Shown: positions 23,345-33,477 of the stretch, piece after piece
Position numbering within the stretch: position 1 is the first letter of the stretch
Layout: each line of letters opens with the position of its first letter
Made by a program: the position numbers and the translations under genes
Notes under the pieces: generated by a model
Seen by the model: the letters and a program-made list of their open reading frames with translations, nothing else
Told to the model about the DNA's origin: nothing
Databases searched by the model: none
Source: Metallyticus violacea
Taxonomy: Eukaryota; Arthropoda; Insecta; Mantodea; Metallyticidae
Reading direction: 5' to 3'
DNA length: 64,000 bases
NCBI GenBank assembly: GCA_030762175.1
Contig: CM060831.1
Coordinates: 144,475,501-144,539,500 of the forward strand

Positions 23345-23600
23345 AGTAAAAAGTGAAAAACTCAGTTTTGTAATAAGGAACAATATATTGCTGCCAGAAA
23401 GTTAAGTAGGACAACGCATAGATTACGTTACGTTTAAATAAAAAATAATACAGGCAACGTTTACACTCTGCAATACTGCTCTGTATTAATGAAGTCGTAA
23501 GACGGAGGTAGAGAAAACATAGGTCCCTGCGGCCGGCTTTGAAGTGACCTTAGGCTGATGCGCAATAGAGGAGGAGGAGACGAAAATGAATTTGTAGAAG
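23345..23600 (+). repeat. dispersed repeat R1 (two-part copy)
   Basis: The first part (CTCAGTTTTGTAAT ... TTGCTGCCAGAAAGTTA ... ACAACGCATAGATTACGTTA) is also found at 31420-31545. The second part (CTGCTCTGTATTAATGAAGTCGTAAGACGGAGG ... CCTTAGGCTGATGCGC) is also found at 35775-35860. So one longer dispersed repeat is present here with both parts joined. Family unknown. Confidence 0.65.
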
Positions 23601-23832
23601 GCAAATAGCTCATTGCAGACATCAACCATCGATTTACATCTATTTGGGAAACTGGGAGGGGAGGAGTGCAAGTTAGATGATTTTATTTCTGTCAATGATG
23701 AAGTGTTTAAATGGCCGAAAGAGCAGTAAACCAGTTTCTATCTTATAGGCATGACAAATGTTGCACAACTTGAATGCCTTGTGAAGAAACAAGAAGTGAT
23801 TTAGAAATAGATTAGTATACTTTATCTTGAGC

Positions 23833-24996
23833 TACGAGGGTAAGACCTAAGTTGATGGCCTCGCCGATAAGGATTATCGCCTTTACAAAACCATTATCTG
23901 GTGTCATAATCTGTTAAGTAAATAATTGCAGCTGTAATTTCCGCTCCGCTGTGTTCAGTGGTTCAGATATAGTTGCATAAAGAAGGCTATGTGTAGAAGA
24001 TTGTGACATGTTCAAATTGGAGTTACGAGCTGTTACTAAGTTCTTCACAAAAGAAAGATTTGTTCCAAATTAAATTAAACAGCAATTGAACGCTGTATAT
24101 AGGGAAGCATCCTCCTCATATTCTACCGTAAAAGAATGAGCCAAACTTTATCGAGTGGATCGAGAAAGCATTGAAGACGAAGAGCATGCAGGTCAGCCCT
24201 TGGAGGTGCTCACTCCTGAAAACATCGCTCTTGTGGAAGGAGAAATTATGGAAGACCGGCTACTCAAAGTTACAGAAATAGAAAGGGTACGCCTTTCTAA
24301 AACAAGTCCTTCGAATTATTCATGAACATTTAAATATGAATAAGGTTAGTGCAAGATGGGTGCCTAGACTTCTTTCCTCAGTCCAAAAATAGCATTGAGT
24401 CATCTGTTGTCAGGCATTTTTGGAACTCTGCTGTGGCAATGAGAGAGAAGTTCTGCAAACCATTGTTACAGGAGATGAGACTACGGTCCTCTACTGTGAT
24501 CCCTTATCCAAAAGAGAATCAATGGAAAGGTGTAAAGCTGGCAAGCACCGCCTCTAAAGGCTAAGGTCACTCAGTCAACCAAGATGATCATGGCCACAAA
24601 GCTCAGTGGTGGGGTGCACCTTCTCCACGACAACGCGTCAGTGCATACAGTTCTTGTTGCAAAGGACGCTGTAAAGAAATGTGGCTTCAAGGAGATTGAT
24701 CATACACCCTCCGGCCCAGATCTAGCTCCCAGTGACTATTTCCTCTTCTCCAAACTCAAGTAGGACCTTCGAGGAAGGAACTTTAAGTGGGACTAAAAAG
24801 TAATGGATGCTATTTATGCCCATTTTGCAGACAAGAATTCTGACTATTTTGGAGAGGGGGGAGTTGAAATTTTAATTCAAAGATGTGAGAAGTGTATTGA
24901 AATAAAGGGTAACTACACTGAAAAGTGAAATATAGTTTTTGTATTTATCATACCTAGCAAATGGTTAGGCCGGAAATTTATGAGCCTACTCTCGTA
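23833..24996 (+). mobile_element. mariner element with both ends (copy M1)
   Basis: Left end TACGAGGGTAAGACCTAAGT and right end ...GAGCCTACTCTCGTA are inverted relative to each other and include the TA duplication. Length 1,164 bp against about 1.3 kb for an intact mariner, the loss being mainly inside the transposase. The transposase reads on the plus strand. The element is dead but its boundaries are well set. Confidence 0.9.
24008..24928 (+). pseudogene. mariner transposase (DD34D), inactivated
   Basis: Starts with ATG at 24008, with LRAVTKFFTKERFVPN then a TAA at 24071 and a TGA at 24137. Later parts read EHAGQPLEVLTPENIALV, VSARWVPRLLSSVQK, TGDETTVLYCDPLSKRES, LLHDNASVHTVLVAKDAV and DLAPSDYFLF, then IEIKGNYTEK and a stop. 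All three catalytic Asp codons remain: in GDE near 24474, at 24629 (HDNA) and at 24734 (PSD). The last two are 35 codons apart, giving the 34-residue spacing that defines mariner. Stops, at least one frameshift and a deletion between MATK and the HDNA region make it non-functional. Confidence 0.9.
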
Positions 24997-26072
24997 CTTT
25001 TAACTACTCACCTATAAAAATTGTCGAATTTTACATTTTGACTTACCCTTGTATCATTGTAACTCTAAAAAAATTTACATTTATTAACTTGTTTACTTTT
25101 GTGTTATATCCGGTAAATGTTGCCCTTTGCTACCGTTAGTTATTTACATGAAGTTTACAGACCATCAACAACGCTTACAGATACTGAAAATTCTTAATTG
25201 TGAATGTACTTCATTTTAAATATGCATAGAATTTTTATAAATTAAAAGATAAACCTTTCCTTTGTGATCAAAGTCGAGCCAGTTTGCCAATATGCGAACC
25301 AGAAATATTTGAATGAGATGTCCACGTACTATCATATTATAATGGAATATGCACGTGATAAATGTTTCATTTTTTCAATTCATATTGTAATTAAATACTT
25401 TGTGTCTATTTTCCATGCTTTTCCTCATATTTCATTTGTTCTGCTCTTGCTCTTTTTCCCCTCTTTTTTAAATTTCTTGCTGGAGTGTGCAATTTACCCA
25501 TTTTACTGTGCTAACATTGATTTAGGCTCTAAGGCGGCAAATTATGAAAAGACTAAGCGATAATTTATTACAAAAAATCGCGTTATACGCCACCTTACTG
25601 ACGCTATTCCTTGGAGATGCAATACCGGTGCAATTGGCGATGGGCTCGAGGAGGAAAATTAATCTTCTTAAGGAGGAAAAGAGGAGAGGCCATTAAGACC
25701 GTAAGTTATGGACAATGACGACGCGACGTGAAGATAACTCGCGGCTAGCCGGAAAAAGAAAAAAGACTACGCGTTTTGTCAGATTATCAGAGCACTTCAT
25801 TCTGCCTCTCCTGCTGGATACTTAACGGTCGATGGGGATTATGGCGGTAAACCACGTGCATGGGTTGGCAACATGCATGGCACGCTCGATATTTTACCAC
25901 AGTTAGATGAGTTGCTCGCCCAGCGCAAAAGAACACACAGCTATAACACAAATACTTTGCTATTAGATATACATGTTTTAAAATGGTATCAAATATATTT
26001 ATTGCGAAATTTTCAGCACTTTCTTATATATAAAAATTGCAGAACATTATAGAAATGTTTAAAATATTGTCT
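24997..26072. other. unassigned stretch
   Basis: Includes a pyrimidine-rich run at 25370-25500 and a more GC-balanced patch at 25560-25920 (with CACGTG near 25855) that may be regulatory. No gene or repeat was recognised. Confidence 0.4.
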
Positions 26073-26394
26073 GGTATTCAAGAGGTTTATTTATTTTTCT
26101 TTTTTGAGTAGTGTTTAACGCCCGTTTTTACTACTGAGGTACCACTGGCGGTGGACACTGGTGATACATGAAATGAAATGATAAATTGGAAAAGAATTTT
26201 TTTTTTAAGGAATGAAGCGTTTCAGGCCTAATTTTAGGGTACCTCCCCGGCATTTGCCATTTATGAGGACTAAGTGAAACCTGGAAAAAACCCCAGTTAG
26301 GGAGGACGGTCCAGGCGGGATTCGAACCACAGACCTTCCGCTCACGGGCCCGTGCCTTAACGACCTCGGCCACCCGTGTCGGTATTCAAGAGGT
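26073..26394 (-). repeat. SINE-A copy with 14-bp target duplication
   Basis: Target site GGTATTCAAGAGGT occurs at 26073-26086 and again at 26381-26394. The element between is SINE-A on the minus strand: tail GTGTTTAACGCCCG, core GGTACCTCCCCGGCATTTG, B box GGGATTCGAACCACAG in reverse, and GGCCACCCGTG at the 5' end. An exact duplication of this length shows LINE-assisted reverse transcription and a fairly recent insertion. Confidence 0.95.
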
Positions 26395-26546
26395 GACCTG
26401 TACACTGTGAAGGATAATGGCCCGAAATATCGTTTGAATCGAGTGTCTGTTTTCTTTATTGTTTTTACATGTTTATCACAACTTATTAACGAGCTTTATA
26501 TAAACTACTTCTACTGCTCTTAAAATTGCTTCTATATTTTCTTATT

Positions 26547-26549
<3 letters not shown>

Positions 26550-26590
<41 letters not shown>
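26550..26590. repeat. (AT)n microsatellite
   Basis: About 20 AT units. Confidence 0.95.
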
Positions 26591-26592
<2 letters not shown>

Positions 26593-26819
26593 CGATTAAC
26601 TTTATGTATCTAACAGGAATTGACAATTAAAGTTTTCAATTATAAATTTGATATGATTTATCAGAATCGGCTTATGTAATATGCATATTTACTGAACATC
26701 TTAGTATTGTAAATGAGTTCTCGGGAGAGTACCCGGGTAAGACGAAGTGAATCTCCAAGCTTTCGATGGCTGTCTCTGCCATCTTCTTCAGGGATATGCT
26801 ACTAAAGTGCCTTCCTCTT
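26591..26819. other. unassigned stretch
   Basis: Nothing recognised. Confidence 0.5.
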
Positions 26820-27114
26820 TTTTTTTTTTTTTATTTACGGACGCTCTTTAACATCTCAGGTCATCAGCGTCCCATTCAAATGAGGGCGTGAAACGGCCGA
26901 CAAATTTTGCTCATAGGCCTCTTCTTTCAGGCTTGAGGTTCTTTATCGTGTCGTAAATGTACGACATGGAACCGACGGCTTTACTTCCCTTCCGAAGAAA
27001 GTCATACTTAGGATATTTACTTCCGAAAAAATCCATCGATACTGGCCGGCTTTGAACCCGCGATCTTTGGTTTAGGAGGCAAGTATGGTTACCACTACAC
27101 CACCAGAACCGACG
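26820..27114 (-). repeat. SINE-B copy
   Basis: Well preserved: T-run tail at about 26817-26833, then TTTACGGACGCTCTTTAACA, GGGCGTGAAACGGCCGACAA, CTTCAGGCTTGAGGTTC, GTACGACATGGAACC, ACTTCCCTTCCGAAG, the reversed B box GAACCCGCGATC, and TTACCACTACACCACCAGAA at the tRNA-like head. Confidence 0.9.
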
Positions 27115-27435
27115 TGCTGAAAGGTGGGGAGTGCTGCATACTCCGAGGCGGAATATATAGTTCTTTTGTTTATTTTCTTTTTTACCGTTGTTGGCTTTAC
27201 TTATATTTAATAATTCCTAATAATAATTACAACTATAAAATGAAGGAATACAGCATCGTATAAAACAAATATTCTAACAGTACTCCTCTGACAGAGGGTA
27301 TCGCAACCTTTCCTCCTCTTTGCTGCTTCTGCTGGCCTATTGTTTAGGATATTATCAATGAAGTTGAAATGCAATATTTAATAAACTTAATAGATTTTAA
27401 CAAAATATATGGACTGGTTTAGCACAAAAGAAGTA
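27115..27435. other. unassigned AT-rich stretch
   Basis: Nothing recognised. Confidence 0.5.
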
Positions 27436-27436
27436 A

Positions 27437-27477
<41 letters not shown>

Positions 27478-28366
27478 ATAGTAGTAGTAATAGTAGTAGT
27501 AATAGTAGTAGTAGTAGTAATAGTAGTAGTAGTAATAGTAGTAGTAATAGTAGTAATAGTAGTAGCAGTAGTAGTAATAGTAGTAGTAATAATAGTAGTA
27601 GTAGTAATAGTAGTAGTAGTAGTAGTACTAATAGTAGTAATAGTAGTAGTAATAGTAGTAGTAGTAATAGTAGTAGTAATAGTAGTAGTAGTAATAGTAA
27701 TAGTAGTAGTAATAGTAGTAGTAGTAATAGTAATAGTAGTAGTAATAGTAGTAGTAGTAATAGTAGTAGTAGTAGTAATAGTAGTAGTAGTAGTAATAGT
27801 AGTAGTAGTAGTAATAGTAGTAGTAGTAGTAATAGTAGTAGTAGTAATAGTAGTAGTAGTAATAGTAGTAGTAGTAGTAGTAATAGTAGTAGTAGTAGTA
27901 ATAGTAGTAGTAGTAGTAATAGTAGTAGTAGTAGTAGTAATAGTAGTAGTAGTAATAGTAGTAGTAGTAATAGTAGTAGTAGTAATAGTAGTAGTAGTAA
28001 TAGTAGTAGTAGTAGTAGTAGTAGTAGTAATAGTAGTAATAGTAGTAGTAGTAGTAGTAATAGTAGTAATAGTAGTAATAGTAGTAATAGTAGTAATAGT
28101 AGTAGTAGTAGTAGTAATAGTAGTAGTAATAGTAGTAGTAATAGTAGTAGTAGTAGTAGTAATAGTAGTAGTAGTAATAGTAGTAGTAATAGTAGTAGTA
28201 GTAGTAATAGTAGTAGTAGTAGTAATAGTAGTAGTAGTAATAGTAGTAGTAGTAATAGTAGTAGTAGTAGTAATAGTAGTAGTAGTAGTAATAGTAGTAG
28301 TAGTAGTAATAGTAGTAGTAGTAGTAGTAGTAGTAATAGTAGTAATAGTAGTAGTAGTAGTAGTAA

Positions 28367-28401
<35 letters not shown>

Positions 28402-28456
28402 GTAATAGTAGTAGTAATAGTAGTAGTATTAGTAGTAGTAGTATTAGTAGTAGTAA

Positions 28457-28488
<32 letters not shown>

Positions 28489-28590
28489 ATAGTAGTAGTA
28501 ATAGTAGTAGTAGTAATAGTAGTAGTAGTAATAGTAGTAGTAGTAATAGTAGTAGTAGTAATAGTAGTAGTAGTAGTAATAGTAGTAATA

Positions 28591-28626
<36 letters not shown>

Positions 28627-28725
28627 GTAGTATTAGTAGTAGTAGTAGTAGTAGCAGTAGTAGCAGTAGTAGTAGTATTAGTAGTAGTAGTATTAGTAGT
28701 AGTAGTATTAGTAGTAGTAGTAGTA
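27436..28725. repeat. giant AGT/AAT trinucleotide array (about 1.3 kb)
   Basis: About 430 consecutive trinucleotides of AGT broken at irregular short intervals by AAT (typically after 2-6 AGT units). ATT variants cluster toward the 28390-28710 end and rare AGC/ACT units occur. Because no stop appears in two registers, the array reads as poly-Val/Ile on the plus strand and poly-Leu on the minus strand; that is an artefact of the repeat, not a gene. The array begins exactly where the 3' end of a minus-strand LINE stops (about 28730), so on the LINE strand it is a (TAC/TAT)n tail. Confidence 0.95.
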
Positions 28726-28729
28726 CATT

Positions 28730-29540
28730 TATCTTCATTTATAAAATTCTATATAAGTGTACAAATATATTTTTTGCATGGATAGTAAACGTACATGCTT
28801 AAGTATGACACAGATTAGAAAGAGTAAGAATTAATAATGCGGATAAAACAATACCAATAATAATAAATAAATATTAAAATGGGAAGAATGGTATTTACAA
28901 GCATATGAATGGAAATATATTACATATTATTTATAATTACATAATTATTGCGTTCTAATCGGAAAATAAATTGTTTCTAGCTTCTCTTAAATTACTTAGC
29001 AAAATGCTAGGAAAATATTTAGCTAATTAGTGTGGTATGCAAATAGGTCCTAGCATGCGAATTGTCCTCTAATCGCCTTAAAAGGAAAAGCATTTTACTC
29101 AGGTGTTCCTAGTGGGTATATTTGGCCAGAATATGTACCCACTCTTCATCCCCTCCACAAAATGCAGATTCTCTTGTCAGAACTATCCTTATTTTTTATT
29201 TTTTTATTTTTTGAAACTTTCAACTTCCCAGTATTAACAGATCATTTCCTCTGTCGCCTTTCTCCCTAGAACGAGCATATACACCTCTTTACCCCAGGTT
29301 AGTTTCATTCGATAGACTCAAAGACGCTTTCGTGTTATATTCTGCTTCGATTTCTTGCCTGCTGATAGCCTCTATCCTTGTTGTAATCTTATTCCATACG
29401 TTTTTATTATTTGCATTGCCTCGTAGCCATATTGAACCCCACTCATTTCCTCGGAGTCCTCTTTTCACCTCCGCAGCCCAAAACGCTAAGAGTTATATTT
29501 TGCATCTGGAAAAAAATGGTAACAAAAGAAGGTAGGATGC
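28730..29540 (-). mobile_element. LINE 3' end (copy L1), decayed
   Basis: The reverse complement matches the copy at 62790-63536 along its length: TTTTGGGCTGC, TAATAAAAACGTA, ATCAGCAGGCA, the CTCGTTCTAG(A/G)GAGAAAGG box, GGGTACATATT, then the 3' UTR with CATACTTAAGCATGTACG and GAATTTTATA. The translated part is the C-terminal end of ORF2, broken by stops and a T-rich insertion near 29190-29210. The 3' end passes directly into the giant trinucleotide array. Only the 3' part is present, as is usual for 5'-truncated LINE insertions. Confidence 0.75.
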
Positions 29541-30135
29541 TGTCAAACTAAATAGATAGATTCTTATATTACTAAAGAAATAAAAAATAGAGGTAGAGTA
29601 GATGAATATATATACAGGACAAATGCAATGTTTAATGCATGATTTTTATATCCCTAGGAAGACCTCCATAGCTCAGCACACTGCAGATAACTGGTGATTC
29701 TGTTGCAATTACTCAACCATTTAAACTGAGATGTGGTAATATCCAAATATTATTTAGTCATCCAGTAGAGTGCTTTAGTGATAATAAAATGTACAAAATA
29801 TATTTGTAATGCTGCCATCATGCAAAAAGAAACATTGGACTTTGCTGCACACTCTACCCTTGTTTCTGATAGGCTAGAAATAGTTAATAAAGAGTTGCAA
29901 CTTCAGTTGAAATATCATCTGTTTTAAACGAAAAAAAAAACGAAATTTTATGATGAGAAAACTAACTTATTTCGGAATATGCATATGCCTAGTATTTCTC
30001 CTGGTATAGACAGCGTTTCCATAACTTCAAACAAATGTAACACAACACAAGCCTGGGAAGGGCTGTAAATCTTAAAGGGTACACGATACATCACACAAGT
30101 TTTGTGCTATAAATGACAGTAGCGCAGTAACTTAC
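29541..30135. other. unassigned AT-rich stretch
   Basis: Nothing recognised. If the exon at 30136-30237 is real, this would be intron. Confidence 0.4.
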
Positions 30136-30237
30136 CAACTCCAGCTGCACGCTATCTCCACGGAAATCAATCGTGCCATGCGTATCGTTTAAAATAACAA
30201 CGCACTTTTTGCGTGTGTCCCCGATCTTTGTTCTACC
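30136..30237 (-). CDS. candidate internal exon (34 codons, phase 0)
   Basis: On the minus strand a stretch of 102 nt is open in one frame (GRTKIGDTRKKCVVILND, then THGTIDFRGDSVQLEL). It ends exactly at a consensus donor TTG/GTAAGT (intron from 30135). The acceptor side is weaker (AATAATGTAG at 30247-30238), with little polypyrimidine tract; another acceptor further upstream is possible. Length is a multiple of three. The peptide looks like real protein but I cannot name it. Chance remains possible for a frame of this length. Confidence 0.3.
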
Positions 30238-30905
30238 CTACATTATTGAATTTCACTAGCCGTTATTTATTACTGTAAAAATAAATATATGACGTTGGGA
30301 GAAACAATGATATTTTTATTATATTTTCGAATAAAAATGCACACTAATTGTATTATTCACTTCTTAAAAGTAAAAATATACGTTAACGTTCCAAAAATTA
30401 AAATATTTACTATAGTTTAAGGGGTCTGGCATGTAAAAATTACAAGAACATTGGCAAAATTTCCCTAGATCAAAATATTAAAATTATAGCATGATTATTT
30501 TTGCGGAGTAATTATTTGATTTATTGATTAATGCCTCTAACCAAGCTTCTTTTGGGAGGCCATTCACATCCTTCATGTAAGCCCAATGAACTCTTCATGT
30601 GATAAGAGAGGAGACCATTTACTTTTTTTTAAAATTAAATTATAAGTTTTATTCCACAATGCTTATATTCTGATAACTTGAACTACAACAAAACAAAACT
30701 AAAACTTCAAAAAACTAAACCAGTATGGAAACCAGCACTACGGCTATTTAAACTATAATTTATTATTTAACCTACAATTGATATAGTATTAATACTGCAG
30801 GTTTTACAGATATAGAATTTAAATTGTATTGATTGATTGATTGATAAATGTAAAAGAAAAATAAATGAAAGATTAATGTGGAGTATTATATACTGATATA
30901 AAATC
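30238..30905. other. unassigned AT-rich stretch
   Basis: Includes a short (ATTG)5 run at about 30827-30846. Nothing else recognised. Confidence 0.5.
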
Positions 30906-31206
30906 AAGTTATCAGGAATCGTCACCGGTGGCCGAGGGATTTAAGGCGCGAACTCGTATGGGGTTTGAAACCCGCCAGGATCTCCTCCCTTACTGAGGTT
31001 TATTCCAGGTTTTCCTCAGTGCTCATAAATGGCAAATGCCGGGGAGGTACCTAAACTTAGGCCTGGAACGTATTCTTCCTTAAAAACAAATTCCTTCCCA
31101 ATTTACCATTTCATCTCATGTATCATCAGTGTCCACCGCCTGTGATGCCTCAGTACTAAAAACGTACGCTAAACACTAGACTAGACAAAAAAAAAAGTTA
31201 TCAGGA
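30906..31206 (+). repeat. SINE-A copy with 12-bp target duplication
   Basis: AAGTTATCAGGA at 30906-30917 is repeated exactly at 31195-31206. Between lie the tRNA-like head (GGTGGCCGAGG, then GGGTTTGAAACCCGCC), the core GGCAAATGCCGGGGAGGTAC, and the 3' part ending CGCTAAACACTAGACTAGAC with an A-run. The B box is slightly mutated. Confidence 0.95.
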
Positions 31207-31419
31207 TAAAAGTATTCCAGAATAAAATTTAAAAAGAATTAAACCACTAAATTTTCTTTGCTCGAATATTTCTCTATCATTTTATCATTTTATTTAACTG
31301 GGTTCAGGATTTACCCGAGCTTAGGTGTTATTGTTAGGTTAAGGTTATGGTGTATGTATACATGAATTAAAGGCGAATTTCATTAAGATGAGGTGATAAA
31401 ATAAAGTTGAAACATAGAT

Positions 31420-31545
31420 TAAAAATTCAGTTTTGTAATTAAAAAAAACCAACATATTGCAGCCAGAAAGTTACGGAGTACAACGCATAGTTACGTTACG
31501 TTTCATAAAACAATTAAATATGCAACATTTACACTGTTAAAAACG
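31420..31545 (+). repeat. dispersed repeat R1, first part
   Basis: Matches 23350-23475: TTCAGTTTTGTAAT, CAACATATTGCAGCCAGAAA, TACAACGCATAGTTACGTTA, CAACATTTACACTGT. The second part of R1 does not follow. Confidence 0.65.
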
Positions 31546-32799
31546 GACGCCTTTTTCTATTTAGTTGTGGCTATAGAAGAGGTTATAATGTAACGTTGTC
31601 AACACCATTTCAAGCTTGTGCGACAATGGGTGCGTTTCTAACCGCATAGCTGTCGCATTATTGGGCAATAAAGAGTGCTTATGGCTTTACAACCTTCCTA
31701 CTTCAAATAAAACCAAATATATTTCTATTACCTTTATAGTTTAACTGCTGCTAAACCTTTCATATACTTAAACACCCTGTATTCAGAAAAATAACAATTA
31801 TATTAGTTTTGTCACGCTAATCAAGTAATATTAGTACTAAGCAAGCCGATAGCTTCCAACAGCTTTCGCCACTGCCAACATTTGACAAACAAGTTCCCCT
31901 TTCGTACGATCTTCATTATTCCCTTCGGCTCGGCTAGGAGCCTTATGTTAATTTATGTTAAATGTAATCGTCATCAAACTTGAATCAGCTTCCCCGTATC
32001 GAACAATACGAGGGAAGGGGGCGCTTTTCTTCAAGTATTTCCTTTTCTCCCTATACACAGTTAAGTTTGGAGAGAGAGAGAGAGATTTTCTCTGAATGTA
32101 CGAGAGCGAAGTCATTAAATCATCCCTCCCCCGCTATCTTCACATTCTCCCACCCTTCAACACCTATAGAAGGGTAGCAAAGTGGAGTGCGTCGATAGGT
32201 TCCGTCACGAAATGGGAAATTCTCCGTTCCTGGTAAATTTCACACCTTGGAGTATCATTACCGCACTATTTTTCATTAGACTCGTTTGTCACTTAACAAA
32301 GCTTCTTTTTGAAATTTTTAAAAATGTATTCATCTATAAATTTTAGCATTAGTAAACCATGAATTTAAAACGTTTAAATATATTCCTCTTAAATATTCTC
32401 TAGATCTTCCAAAACATTCACAATCTGCAATGTTATAAAATTTAGGAATTCTGTGACATCAGTGCATGATATTGGCACCGTATTAACTCACTAGGTCCAT
32501 GTGTTAAACTTTCCCGACTCATTGCAGCAGAGTACAGACAGGTCGGATTAAATGTACTAGAAATGCGGAAACTATAGGGCGTTAATGAAATGCACTACAA
32601 TAATTTCAGAGACTGTACAGCAGCTCTATCCAGCGTAGTGGCATTTCATCCGCGATGCCCTTTTGCAACTAATTTTCAAATTCAATTTTAATTAACACTT
32701 GAAGACTGTTTTTTTTTTTATTTGAATAAAGATTAATGCTTTTCGTTTTAAAAGACCCAGGTTTGTTATAGCAGCATTTTCACTCTGCAAAACAGACCA

Positions 32800-32801
<2 letters not shown>
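31546..32801. other. unassigned stretch
   Basis: A more GC-balanced, pyrimidine-rich patch at 31880-32230, with a GAGAGAGAGAGAGA run near 32070-32085, may be regulatory. No gene or repeat family was recognised. Confidence 0.4.

Positions 32802-32828
<27 letters not shown>
32802..32828 (+). repeat. A27 homopolymer
   Basis: Uninterrupted run of 27 A immediately before a 5'-truncated SINE-B. Confidence 0.95.
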
Positions 32829-32830
<2 letters not shown>

Positions 32831-32985
32831 GCAAACCCAATCGCGGGTTCAAACACAACCAGGATCGATGGATTTTTCGGGCGTAAGTACGACTTCCTTC
32901 AGAAGGGAAGTAAAGCCGTGGGTTCCGTGTCGTACATTTAGGCACGATAAAGAACCTCAAGTCTGAAAGAAGAGGCCTCTGAGCA
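32829..32985 (+). repeat. SINE-B copy, truncated at both ends
   Basis: Begins just before the B box (ATCGCGGGTTCAAACACAACC), so the A box is missing. Continues GGATCGATGGATTTTTCGGG, AGGGAAGTAAAGCCGTGGG, GAACCTCAAGTCTGAAAG and stops after AGAGGCCTCTGAGCA, before the family 3' end. Confidence 0.85.
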
Positions 32986-33173
32986 GTGAGGTGGTCCATT
33001 GCCGATACCAACAACAACGACCTTCGCCAACGGCATACGATGGCAACCACGGGAACGATGCAGGTCAAAGTAGAATACGTCAAAGACCTGCTATGTGATA
33101 ATATTAAATCTGTAATTAATATATTGCCAAATACTTTATTCACAGCCCACGTAAGGAACCAAGAACCTTCCGT

Positions 33174-33450
33174 ACCGCCACGGGTGACCGAGGTCGTTAA
33201 GGCGTGGACTCATGAGTGGGAGGACTGGGGTTTGAATCCCGCCAAGACTGTCCTCCTTGTTTGAGGTTTTTGTACTGTTTTCCTCAGCTCTCATTAATGG
33301 CAAATGCGGGGGAAGTACCCTAAACTTAGACCTGGAACATTTTCTTACTTAAAAAAATACTTTTCCAATTTATCATTTCATCTCGTGTGTCGTCAGTGTC
33401 CACCGCATGGGGTGTCTCAGTAAAAACGGGCGTTAAACACCATTAAAAAA
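33174..33450 (+). repeat. SINE-A copy
   Basis: Head CCGCCACGGGTGACCGAGGT and GTTAAGGCGTGG, B box GGGTTTGAATCCCGCC, core TGGCAAATGCGGGGGAAGTA, and end GGGCGTTAAACACCATTAAA. Target duplication not obvious. It lies between two SINE-B copies. Confidence 0.9.
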
Positions 33451-33477
33451 CTCTACCGTCAGTTTTTTTTAAAATTT

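Noticed and set aside
26131..26405. 80- and 66-codon minus-strand frames
   Set aside because: They lie inside SINE-A; similar peptides arise from other copies of the same SINE (for example 33531-33746 in SINE-B).
27436..28725. CRISPR-like array
   Set aside because: Simple trinucleotide repeat without unique spacers; the sequence is eukaryotic.
27409..28785. 458-codon plus-strand frame (poly-Val/Ile) and 439-codon minus-strand frame (poly-Leu)
   Set aside because: Both are translations of the trinucleotide array; the repeat contains no stop in those registers. Not genes.
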